Assembly (NCBI GenBank): GCA_963827335.1
Contig: CAWHAP010000007.1
Coordinates: 248,001 to 312,000 of the forward strand
Length of the DNA stretch: 64,000 nucleotides
Reading direction: 5' to 3'
Source: DASQMT01 sp963827335
GTDB taxonomy: Bacteria > Actinomycetota > Thermoleophilia > Solirubrobacterales > Solirubrobacteraceae
Shown piece by piece: positions 57,285 to 64,000 of this stretch (position 1 is its first letter; each line of letters opens with the position of its first letter). The position numbers were made by a program, and so were the translations under genes. Below the pieces are notes generated by a model. The model searched no databases. It saw nothing but the letters and a program-made list of their open reading frames with translations, and was not told the DNA's origin.

Positions 57285-58895
57285 ATGCGGTCGTTCGGTC
57301 GCGTTGCCGGTCTGCTGGTCGTGGCGCTGGCGGTGCTCGGGTCGGCGGCGCCGGCGTGGGCGCACGAGCGCCCGCCGAAGCGGGTGCTGATCCTCGTGCT
57401 GGACCAGCTCCGCCCCGACTACGTCGACACGTTCGGGATGACGAACGTCAAGCGGCTCATGCGCGACGGCGTGGACTTCGACCGCGCGCGGCTCGGGCAC
57501 ATGGCGTCCGAGACCGTGATCTCGCACAACGTGATCACGAGCGGCCGCCGGCCCGGGCGGATGGGCTGGTCCGACGAGGCGTACCGCGACACCGACAACG
57601 TGCTCGGCGGCGGCGCGGACGCGATGTACGTCTCCGGCTCGCTCACGCGCGCCCAGTTCGACCTGCTGATCGCCCACGGCGGCTACCCCAAGCTCGCGGA
57701 CTACCTCCACGCGGCGCACCCCGGCACCAAGTTCATCGCCGCAGGGCAGAAGAACTACGCGGTCTACTCGTCCAACGGCCCGACGGGCGACATCTCCGTC
57801 ACGTTCTCCGGCCGCAACTTCACGTGCGACGGCATCGCCGGCTGGCGCGGGCCGACCGGCCTCAACGTGCCGACGTACCTGTCGGCGCCGGAATGCGGTC
57901 GCTACTACGTCGACTCGAGCTCGACGGCCTACGGGACGGACACGACGCCGCCGGCCTGGATGTACCCGCTCGACGGCAACCGCTTCGTGCCCGGCACCGA
58001 CCCGGCGCACCTCGGCGGCGACCGGTGGGTCGCCGACGCCGGCATGGAGATGATGGACAAGGAGAACTGGAGCGGGATGCTCCTGACGCTCGGCGGCATC
58101 GACAAGGCGAGCCACATGTGGGGCGGCATCACCGACACGACGGCCGCGCCCGACGACCAGGCGCACCTCCCGTTCATCGCCCGCGAGGCCGACCGCCAGG
58201 TCGGACGGATCGTGCAGCACCTGCGCGACACCGGGAAGCTCGACGAGACGCTGATCGTGCTGACCACGGATCACGCCGGGCAGCCGTCGAAGCGGTTCCA
58301 CGGCGTGAACGAGGCCCTGCGCGGCGATCCCAACTGGTACTACGGCGAGACGCTGAACGGCACCTACGACGCGCCGTCGCCTTCGCTTGCGCCACTGCTG
58401 GCCACCGGCAACGTGCGCTTCAGCTTCCAGGACTCGGCCGTCCGCACCTGGCTCACGGACACCTCGGAGGCGCGCAAGCGCGAGGCGGCGCGGGTCATGG
58501 CCACGCTCCCGGACGTGATCGCGAGCTACCGGCTCGACCGAGCCGCGCGCCGCTACAAGCTGGAGCAGGCGAACCTCGGCCGGATGAGCCGTGCGGAGTA
58601 CGCCAACTGGCGGCGGTACGGGCAGGAGCTCGTCGACACCATGGCGGCGCCGTACGCCGCCGACGTGGTCGGGCTGCTCAAGGACGACGCGAGCTACGGC
58701 GCCGCGGGCGACCACGGCGGCCACCAGCGCGCCGTGCAGGAGATCCCGGTCGTGTTCGCCGGCGGCCGCACGGGCCGGCGCGACTCGAACGCGCGCATCC
58801 GCTCGGTGGACATCCTCCCGACGATCCTGCGCGAGATGCGCATCCCGATCCGGCCCGGCATGGACGGGCGGCCCGCGGCGCTGGACCACCGTTAG
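57285..58895 (+). CDS. Exported alkaline-phosphatase-superfamily protein
   Basis: The protein is 536 residues long. A signal peptide covers about 1-26 (VVALAVLGSAAPAWA). Metal-site elements of the alkaline phosphatase/phosphodiesterase superfamily are visible: LVLDQLRPDY near 38, MASETVISHNV where the nucleophile should lie, GGIDKASHMWGG, VLTTDHAGQ and AAGDHGGHQ. The enzyme would hydrolyse a phosphate or sulfate mono- or diester outside the membrane. The ATG is preceded by GGGGGGAGGA. Its TAG stop starts a TAGCCT hexamer for the next gene. Confidence 0.85.
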   Translation: MRSFGRVAGLLVVALAVLGSAAPAWAHERPPKRVLILVLDQLRPDYVDTFGMTNVKRLMRDGVDFDRARLGHMASETVISHNVITSGRRPGRMGWSDEAYRDTDNVLGGGADAMYVSGSLTRAQFDLLIAHGGYPKLADYLHAAHPGTKFIAAGQKNYAVYSSNGPTGDISVTFSGRNFTCDGIAGWRGPTGLNVPTYLSAPECGRYYVDSSSTAYGTDTTPPAWMYPLDGNRFVPGTDPAHLGGDRWVADAGMEMMDKENWSGMLLTLGGIDKASHMWGGITDTTAAPDDQAHLPFIAREADRQVGRIVQHLRDTGKLDETLIVLTTDHAGQPSKRFHGVNEALRGDPNWYYGETLNGTYDAPSPSLAPLLATGNVRFSFQDSAVRTWLTDTSEARKREAARVMATLPDVIASYRLDRAARRYKLEQANLGRMSRAEYANWRRYGQELVDTMAAPYAADVVGLLKDDASYGAAGDHGGHQRAVQEIPVVFAGGRTGRRDSNARIRSVDILPTILREMRIPIRPGMDGRPAALDHR

Positions 58896-58898
58896 CCT
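58893..58898 (+). promoter_or_regulatory. -10-like TAGCCT fused to a stop codon
   Basis: The TAG stop of the phosphatase-like gene forms half of TAGCCT, 9 nt before the ATG at 58908. Confidence 0.45.
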
Positions 58899-58907
58899 GA
58901 CGGGGAG

Positions 58908-59642
58908 ATGAGCGATCGTGCCCTGGCGGAGCGGTTGGTTCGCGTCGCCGGGGCGATCGCGCTCGAGCTGCGCGGGGGCGCGGTCGAGGTCAAGGGGGAC
59001 GCCACCGACGTCGTGACCGAGGCCGACCGGCGCGCCGAGGCCGCGCAGCTCGCGCTCCTGCGCGCCGAGCGCCCCGGCGACGGCGTGCGCGGGGAGGAGG
59101 GCGCGGCGGTGGCCGGCGGCGCCCGGCAGTGGCTGCTCGACCCCGTCGACGGCACCCTCAACTACGCGCGCGGCCTGCCGGCGTGGTGCTCGGCGGTCGT
59201 GCTGCTCGACGCGGCGGGCCCGCTCGCCTGCGCCGCCTACGACCCCGTCGCCGGGGAGCTCTTCAGCGCCGCCCGCGGCGCGGGCGCGACGCTCGACGGC
59301 GCCCCGCTGCGCGCGCCCGCGCCGCCGCCGCTCGCGGACGCGGTCGTCGCCACGTTCGTCGACGTGCGCCGGCGCGAGGCCGAGGTGCGCGCGGGCACCG
59401 AGGCGCTGCTGCGGCGCGTCGGCGCGCTGCGGGCGGTGGGCTGCGGCACGCTCGAGCTCGCCTGGGTGGCGGCGGGCCGGCTGCACGGCTGGGTCCAGGC
59501 GGGCGTGGAGCCGTGGGACTGGCACCCGGGCGCGCTGCTCGTGACGGAGGCCGGCGGCGCCGCGCGCGTGGCGGGGACGTGGCACGTCGCCGCCGGCGGC
59601 CCTGCGCTCGCGGACGAGCTCGCCGCCGCCGTCGCGGCCTGA
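58908..59642 (+). CDS. Inositol-monophosphatase-family phosphatase
   Basis: The protein is 244 residues long. The metal ligands of the IMPase family are present as DVVTEAD near 34-40, GEEG at 62-65, LLDPVDGTLNY at 76-86 and PWDWHPGALL near 198. The family includes inositol-1-phosphatase, FBPase IV, histidinol phosphatase and PAP phosphatase. Sequence alone does not choose among them, though inositol-1-phosphate or histidinol phosphate is likely in actinobacteria. The ATG follows TAGCCT, and GGGGAG nearby could also serve as a ribosome site. Confidence 0.9.
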   Translation: MSDRALAERLVRVAGAIALELRGGAVEVKGDATDVVTEADRRAEAAQLALLRAERPGDGVRGEEGAAVAGGARQWLLDPVDGTLNYARGLPAWCSAVVLLDAAGPLACAAYDPVAGELFSAARGAGATLDGAPLRAPAPPPLADAVVATFVDVRRREAEVRAGTEALLRRVGALRAVGCGTLELAWVAAGRLHGWVQAGVEPWDWHPGALLVTEAGGAARVAGTWHVAAGGPALADELAAAVAA

Positions 59643-59669
59643 GGACCGGCGGCGATCCCGGCGCGCGTC

Positions 59670-59675
59670 TACGCT
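59670..59675 (+). promoter_or_regulatory. -10-like TACGCT for leaderless start
   Basis: TACGCT lies exactly 7 nt before the GTG at 59683. Confidence 0.5.
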
Positions 59676-59682
59676 TCGGCGG

Positions 59683-60327
59683 GTGACCGAGACGCGCGAT
59701 CCCATGTCCGCGATGACCTCCGCGGCGCCGCCCTCGCTCGCGGACGCCGTCGGCGGGCCGCTCGGGATCGCGGAGTCGGTGCTGCCCACGGTCGCGTTCG
59801 TCACGACCTACACGATCACGGGCCAGGACACCGAGGCGGCGCTGATCGCGGCCGTCGCCCTCGGCGTCGTCTTCACGATCGCGCGGATCGCGCGCGGCAA
59901 GACCGTCCAGTTCGCGCTCGCGGGCCTCGGCGGGCTCGCGCTCTCGGCCTACGTGGTGTCGCGGACCGGCAACGCCTCGGACTTCTTCCTGCCCGGCCTG
60001 CTCGCCAACGCGGGCTACGCGGCCGCGTACCTGATCTCGATCGCGGTGCGCTGGCCGCTGCTCGGCATCATCGTCGCCGCGCTGCAGGGCAAGAACATGG
60101 ACTGGCGGAAGGATCCGGGCGCGATCCGCCGCTACAGCCTCGCCAGCTGGGTCTGGGTCGGGCTGTTCTCGCTGCGGCTCGCGGTCCAGCTCCCGCTCTA
60201 CTTCGCCGACGCGCTGACGGCGCTCGGCGTCGCCCGCATCGCGATGGGCGTGCCGCTCTTCGCGGTCGGCATCTGGCTGTCATGGCTCATCCTGCGCCCG
60301 CGCGAGACGGCGGCCGCGCCCGCGTGA
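59683..60327 (+). CDS. DUF3159 family membrane protein
   Basis: The protein is 214 residues long with five or six helices. The patterns GPLGIAESVLPTVAFVTTY, QGKNMDWRKDP and RLAVQLPLYFA resemble the actinobacterial DUF3159 family, of unknown function. The GTG at 59683 follows TACGCT by 7 nt. The stop overlaps the next start as TGATG, which couples it to an exported FG-GAP protein. Confidence 0.8.
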   Translation: MTETRDPMSAMTSAAPPSLADAVGGPLGIAESVLPTVAFVTTYTITGQDTEAALIAAVALGVVFTIARIARGKTVQFALAGLGGLALSAYVVSRTGNASDFFLPGLLANAGYAAAYLISIAVRWPLLGIIVAALQGKNMDWRKDPGAIRRYSLASWVWVGLFSLRLAVQLPLYFADALTALGVARIAMGVPLFAVGIWLSWLILRPRETAAAPA

Positions 60328-61514
60328 TGCGCCGCGCGCTCGTCGTCGCGGCCGCCGTGCTGGCCCTCGCCCCCGCCGCGCGCGCGGACTGGAACGGCGA
60401 CGGCAACGGCGACGTGCTGGCGGTGGCGTCCGACGGCCGCCTGCTGCTCTACGCCGGCAACGGCGCGGGCGGGTTCGCCGCACCGGGCACCGGCATCGGG
60501 ACGGGCTGGGGGAGCTTCACGCGGCTGCTGTGGCCGGGCGACTTCAGCGGCGACGGCCGCGCCGACGTGCTCGCCGTCGCGCCCGACGGCCGGCTCCTGC
60601 TCTACCGCGGCAACGGGAGCGGCGGCTTCACGGCGCCGTACCCGCAGATCGGCGCGGGGTGGGCGGGCTTCACGGCGGTGCTCCCGGCCGGCGACTTCAG
60701 CGGCGACGGCAAGCCCGACCTGCTCGCCCGCCGGCCGGACGGGGTGCTCCTGCTCTACCGCGGCAACGGCGCCGGCGGCTGGGTCACGGGCAAGGGCGAG
60801 CCGGTCGGCAGCGGCTGGCAGTCGTTCACGGCCGTGCTCCCCGGCGGCGACTTCAGCGGCGACGGCCGGCCCGACGTGCTGGCCCGGCGCGGCGACGGCA
60901 CGCTGCTGCTGTACCGCGGCGACGGCGCGGGCGGCTGGATCACCGGCGCCGGCGAGCGCATCGGGACCGGCTGGGGCGCGTTCACGGCGCTCGCCGCGGG
61001 CGGCGACTTCAGCGGCGACGGGCGCGCCGACGTGCTCGCCCGGCAGTCCGACGGCAGCCTGCTGCTCTACCGCGGCAACGGCACGGGCGGCTTCGTCCCC
61101 GGCACCGGGCAGCAGATCGGCGGCGGCTGGAACGCGCTGAGCCTGCTCACGCTCGTGTCCCAGCCGCCGTCCGTCCCCGCGCCCGCGATCGTCCCGCCGG
61201 CGGTCCCGCTGCCCGACGGCCGCGCGAGGCTGGACGCGGGCGTGCGCTGCACGCCGCCCGGCGGCCGGCTGCGCGTCAGCCTGCGCGTGCGCCGCCGCCC
61301 GGGCCGCCCGGCGCCGCGCGTGCGGCGCGTCGTCTTCTTCGTGCGCGGCGGCCCGCGGCGCGCGGACAAGCGCCGGCCGTACCGGGTGCGGCTGCGGATC
61401 GACCGGCCGGCGGGCACGCGCGGTCGGGTCTACGCGCGCGTCGTGTACCGCCGCCCCGGCTCGGACCGCGTCCGCCACAAGACGGTCTCGCGGCGCTTCG
61501 CCGTCTGCGTCTGA
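60327..61514 (+). CDS. Exported FG-GAP/VCBS propeller with basic C-terminal domain
   Basis: The protein is 395 residues long. A signal peptide covers about 1-21 (AAAVLALAPAARA). Residues of about 22-280 hold five repeats of about 50 residues, most with a calcium-binding loop GDFSGDGRADVLA and a YRGNGSGGF strand. A Pro/Val linker leads to residues of about 300-395, a basic domain with two cysteines (CTPPGGR, VVFFV, GPRRAD, GRVYAR, HKTVS). It is nearly the same as the end of the PLL-like protein at 2781-4004. FG-GAP repeats are used in surface adhesins and lectins. The start overlaps the DUF3159 stop (TGATG). Confidence 0.85.
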   Translation: MRRALVVAAAVLALAPAARADWNGDGNGDVLAVASDGRLLLYAGNGAGGFAAPGTGIGTGWGSFTRLLWPGDFSGDGRADVLAVAPDGRLLLYRGNGSGGFTAPYPQIGAGWAGFTAVLPAGDFSGDGKPDLLARRPDGVLLLYRGNGAGGWVTGKGEPVGSGWQSFTAVLPGGDFSGDGRPDVLARRGDGTLLLYRGDGAGGWITGAGERIGTGWGAFTALAAGGDFSGDGRADVLARQSDGSLLLYRGNGTGGFVPGTGQQIGGGWNALSLLTLVSQPPSVPAPAIVPPAVPLPDGRARLDAGVRCTPPGGRLRVSLRVRRRPGRPAPRVRRVVFFVRGGPRRADKRRPYRVRLRIDRPAGTRGRVYARVVYRRPGSDRVRHKTVSRRFAVCV

Positions 61515-61556
61515 GCGGTGGCACCGAGCCGCGCGGCTTGACATCCTGGACCGTCG

Positions 61557-62441
61557 ATGCCCGAACCGCCGCGCCTGGAGATCCTGCAGCCCGGCACGCT
61601 CGCCGAGGCGCTCGAGCTCAAGGCCGAGCGCCCCGAGAGCGTGCCGCTCGCGGGCGGCACCGACCTCATGGTCGCCCTCAACTTCCGTCACGCCCGGCCC
61701 GCCGCGGTGCTCGACCTCACGCGCGTCCCGGAGCTGCAGGAGTGGGCGCCGGACGACGGCCGCGTGCGGATCGGGGCGGGCGTCACGTACACGCGGCTGA
61801 TCGAGGAGCTGGGCGACCGGCTGCCGGGCCTGGCCATCGCGAGCCGCACCGTCGGCTCGCTGCAGATCCGCAACCGCGGGACCGTCGGCGGCAACCTCGC
61901 CACGGCCTCCCCGGCGGGAGACGGCCTGCCGCCGCTCTACACCTCCGACGCCGTGGTCGAGGTCGCGTCGACGCGCGGCAGCCGCCGGATCCCGGTCGGC
62001 GAGTTCGTGACCGGGCCGAAGCGCACGTGCCTGGCCGACGACGAGCTGATCGTCGCGTATGAGCTGCCCGCCGCCGACGGCCCGCAGCAGTTCGCCAAGG
62101 TCGGCACGCGCAACGCCATGGTGATCGCCGTCTGCTCGGTCAGCGTCGCGCTGTGGCCGCGCGAGCGCCGCGTCGCCGCCTGCGTCGGCTCCGCCGGGCC
62201 CACGCCGCTGCGCGCGCCCGAGGCCGAGGCGTTCATCGCCGGGACGCTGGACGAGGAGGACCGCTGGGAGCGCCCCGGCCCGCTGCCCGCCGCGGTGGCC
62301 GAGCGCTTCGGCGAGCTCGTCGGCGCGGCCGCCCGCCCGATCGACGACGTGCGCGGCACCGCCGCGTACCGCCGCCACGCGGTCGCCGTGCTCGCGCGGC
62401 GGGCGCTCGGCTGGACGTGGGAGGCGCGCGCATGGGCCTGA
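61557..62441 (+). CDS. Xanthine-dehydrogenase family FAD-binding subunit
   Basis: The protein is 294 residues long. AGGTDLMVAL near 32 and TVGGNLATASPAGD near 105 bind FAD. The C-terminal CO-dehydrogenase flavoprotein domain covers about 180-280. In these molybdenum hydroxylases this subunit passes electrons from the iron-sulfur subunit to NAD or another acceptor. It is first of a three-gene operon, and its stop overlaps the iron-sulfur gene by 10 bases. The substrate could be a purine, an aldehyde or an N-heterocycle. A TTGACA-like box (61539-61544) lies upstream, but no TANNNT hexamer is close. Confidence 0.9.
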   Translation: MPEPPRLEILQPGTLAEALELKAERPESVPLAGGTDLMVALNFRHARPAAVLDLTRVPELQEWAPDDGRVRIGAGVTYTRLIEELGDRLPGLAIASRTVGSLQIRNRGTVGGNLATASPAGDGLPPLYTSDAVVEVASTRGSRRIPVGEFVTGPKRTCLADDELIVAYELPAADGPQQFAKVGTRNAMVIAVCSVSVALWPRERRVAACVGSAGPTPLRAPEAEAFIAGTLDEEDRWERPGPLPAAVAERFGELVGAAARPIDDVRGTAAYRRHAVAVLARRALGWTWEARAWA

Positions 62442-62923
62442 AGCTGACCGTCAACGGCGTGGCGCGCGAGATCGACGGCGCGTGGGGCGGCGAGAGCCTG
62501 CTCTACGCCCTGCGCGAGCGGCTCGGCCTGCCGGGCGCCAAGAACGCGTGCGAGCAGGGCGAGTGCGGCTCCTGCTCGGTCTACCTCGACGGGACGCTCG
62601 TCTGCGCCTGCCTCGTGCTCGCCGCGCAGGCGGCCGGGTGCGAGGTCACGACCGTCGAAGGGCTCGCGCCGGGCGGTGATGAGGGGAACGGCGGGCTGCA
62701 CGCGATCCAGCAGGCCTTCGTCGACGCCGGGGCGGTCCAGTGCGGCTTCTGCACGCCGGGGCTCGTGGTGGCGAGCCACGACCTGCTGCGGCGCGACCCG
62801 CAGCCGAGCGACGCCGCGATCCGCGAGGCGCTCGCCGGCAACCTCTGCCGCTGCACGGGGTACGCGAAGATCATCGACGCCGTCCAGCTGGCGGCCGAGC
62901 GGCTCGCGGGGGAGGGCGCATGA
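62432..62923 (+). CDS. Xanthine-dehydrogenase family iron-sulfur subunit
   Basis: The protein is 163 residues long. The plant-type 2Fe-2S cluster ligands are in NACEQGECGSCSVYLDG and VCAC near 39-61. The second cluster is in VQCGFCTPGL and GNLCRCTGY. It relays electrons between the molybdopterin and FAD subunits. It is coupled to both neighbours, overlapping 10 bases upstream and 4 bases (ATGA) downstream. Confidence 0.95.
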   Translation: MGLKLTVNGVAREIDGAWGGESLLYALRERLGLPGAKNACEQGECGSCSVYLDGTLVCACLVLAAQAAGCEVTTVEGLAPGGDEGNGGLHAIQQAFVDAGAVQCGFCTPGLVVASHDLLRRDPQPSDAAIREALAGNLCRCTGYAKIIDAVQLAAERLAGEGA

Positions 62924-64000
62924 GCGCGCCGGTCGTCGCGCCCGGGATCGCCGGCGGCGTCGGGACCAGCCCGCAGCGCGAGGACGGGATCCCGAAGGTG
63001 CGCGGGGAGTTCGCCTACTCCTCGGACCTGCACGTGGAGGGGATGCTGTGGGGCGCGACCCTGCGCTCCCCGCACCCGCGCGCGCGGATCCGGTCGCTCG
63101 ACACCGCCGCCGCCGCGGCCGTCCCCGGCGTGCACGCGGTGCTCACGCACGCCGACGTGCCCGGCCGGCGCACCTACGGCCTCGAGCACGCCGACCAGCC
63201 CGTGCTGGCCTGGGAGGACGTGCGCTTCCAGGGCGAGCCGGTCGCGATCGTCGCGGCCGACCACCCCGAGACGGCACGCCACGCCGCCGACGCGATCCGC
63301 GTCGACTACGAGGTGCTCGCGCCGCTGACCGACGCCGAGGCGGCGATGCGCCCCGGCGCGCCGCCGCTGCACGAGGGCGGCAACGTGCTGCGCCACGTGC
63401 GCATCGTGCACGGCGATCCCGCGGCGGCCGCGCCCGTCGTGGTCTCGGGCGAGTACGAGGTCGGCATGCAGGACCAGGCGTTCCTCGGCCCCGAGTCCGG
63501 GCTCGCGGTGCCCGACGGCGCCGGCGGCGTCGAGCTGCACATCGCCACGCAGTGGCTGCACGTCGACCGCGACCAGGTCGCGGCCAGCCTGGGCCTGCCG
63601 CCCGAGCGGGTGCGCTTGTCGCTGGGCGGCGTCGGCGGGGCGTTCGGCGGGCGCGAGGACCTCTCGATGCAGATCCACGCCTGCATGCTCGCGCTGCGGA
63701 CGGCGCGGCCGGTGAAGATGGTCTACAGCCGCGAGGAGTCGTTCTACGGCCACGTGCACCGCCACCCGTGCCGGATGCGCTACGAGCACGGCGCCACCGA
63801 GGACGGCCGGCTCGTCTACGTGCGGGCGCGGATCGTGCTCGACGGCGGCGCCTACGCGTCCAGCTCGACCGCCGTGTGCTCGAACGCCGCCTGCTTCGCG
63901 GCCGGGCCCTACGCGGTGCCCAACGCCCACCTGGAGGCGCTCGTCGCGTACACGAACAACCCGCCGTGCGGGGCGATGCGCGGGTTCGGGGCCGTGCAGG
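62920..64000 (+). CDS. Xanthine-dehydrogenase family molybdopterin subunit (3' truncated by window edge)
   Basis: The first 360 residues are present. GEFAYSSDLHVEGMLWG and RSPHPRARI are the conserved a/b-hammerhead domain. FQGEPVAIVAADHPETA and GGVGGAFGGREDL near 230 belong to the molybdopterin-binding part. The frame is still open at base 64000, just after the pterin-binding CGAMRGFG segment. The active-site glutamate would lie further on. The ATG overlaps the iron-sulfur gene stop as ATGA. The substrate remains undefined; hypoxanthine/xanthine is the default for this family. Confidence 0.92.
   Translation, partial: MSAPVVAPGIAGGVGTSPQREDGIPKVRGEFAYSSDLHVEGMLWGATLRSPHPRARIRSLDTAAAAAVPGVHAVLTHADVPGRRTYGLEHADQPVLAWEDVRFQGEPVAIVAADHPETARHAADAIRVDYEVLAPLTDAEAAMRPGAPPLHEGGNVLRHVRIVHGDPAAAAPVVVSGEYEVGMQDQAFLGPESGLAVPDGAGGVELHIATQWLHVDRDQVAASLGLPPERVRLSLGGVGGAFGGREDLSMQIHACMLALRTARPVKMVYSREESFYGHVHRHPCRMRYEHGATEDGRLVYVRARIVLDGGAYASSSTAVCSNAACFAAGPYAVPNAHLEALVAYTNNPPCGAMRGFGAVQ

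Noticed and set aside
60390..61100. Tandem DNA repeats inside the FG-GAP gene as a phase-variable or CRISPR-like array
   Set aside because: The repeated GACTTCAGCGGCGACGG units encode the calcium loops of the propeller blades at protein-domain spacing, with diverged DNA between them. This is ordinary domain repetition.
1..64000. tRNA, rRNA, CRISPR, prophage or insertion-sequence genes
   Set aside because: No tRNA-like cloverleaf, repeat-spacer array, transposase or integrase motif was recognised anywhere in the window. A tRNAscan, CRISPR and ISfinder search would settle this.

Overview
The window is very GC-rich, gene-dense DNA from a high-GC actinobacterium. I would guess Thermoleophilia/Solirubrobacterales because of a DUF3159 membrane protein, a class II ribonucleotide reductase, a group II PLP decarboxylase, an actinobacterial-type heme A synthase, and many exported proteins with basic tails. 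This assignment is inference from gene content. No rRNA, tRNA, CRISPR, prophage or transposase gene was seen.

Positions 1-40 kb form a large cell-surface polysaccharide locus. It opens with a nucleotide-sugar module (DegT/DnrJ aminotransferase, Gfo/Idh oxidoreductase, UDP-sugar 6-dehydrogenase) that resembles the WlbA/WlbC/WbpA route to a diamino-uronic acid. A secreted PLL-like beta-propeller and a WecG/TagA transferase follow. Next come many GT2 and GT4 glycosyltransferases, a Wzx-type flippase, a Wzm/Wzt ABC exporter, and a heptose module (gmhA, hddA, gmhB). Four FkbM-type and several other methyltransferases are also present, together with a sugar C-methyltransferase, GT-C-like membrane proteins and a 1199-residue GT-GT-methyltransferase fusion. 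Together they look able to build, methylate and export a complex, probably heptose-containing, O-methylated glycan.

Positions 40-64 kb hold housekeeping and accessory genes. These include ctaA, small cupin and membrane proteins, a cold-shock gene with its terminator, and a 450-base gap that carries a nested palindromic element. Three exported cell-wall or polysaccharide-active proteins follow, then a PLP decarboxylase, a secreted SnoaL-like protein, nrdJ, galE, tmk, holB, DoxX, an alkaline-phosphatase-superfamily protein, an inositol-monophosphatase-like enzyme, DUF3159 and an FG-GAP propeller. The window ends inside a three-subunit xanthine-dehydrogenase-type operon.

Two architectural themes recur. 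Within operons, starts and stops overlap as ATGA, GTGA or TGATG. Genes that begin a transcription unit usually carry a TANNNT hexamer only 6-12 nt before the start codon, which predicts leaderless or near-leaderless mRNAs. At six junctions the stop codon of the upstream gene is itself the first half of that hexamer. The two secreted beta-propellers at opposite ends of the window belong to different families but share the same C-terminal domain of about 95 residues.
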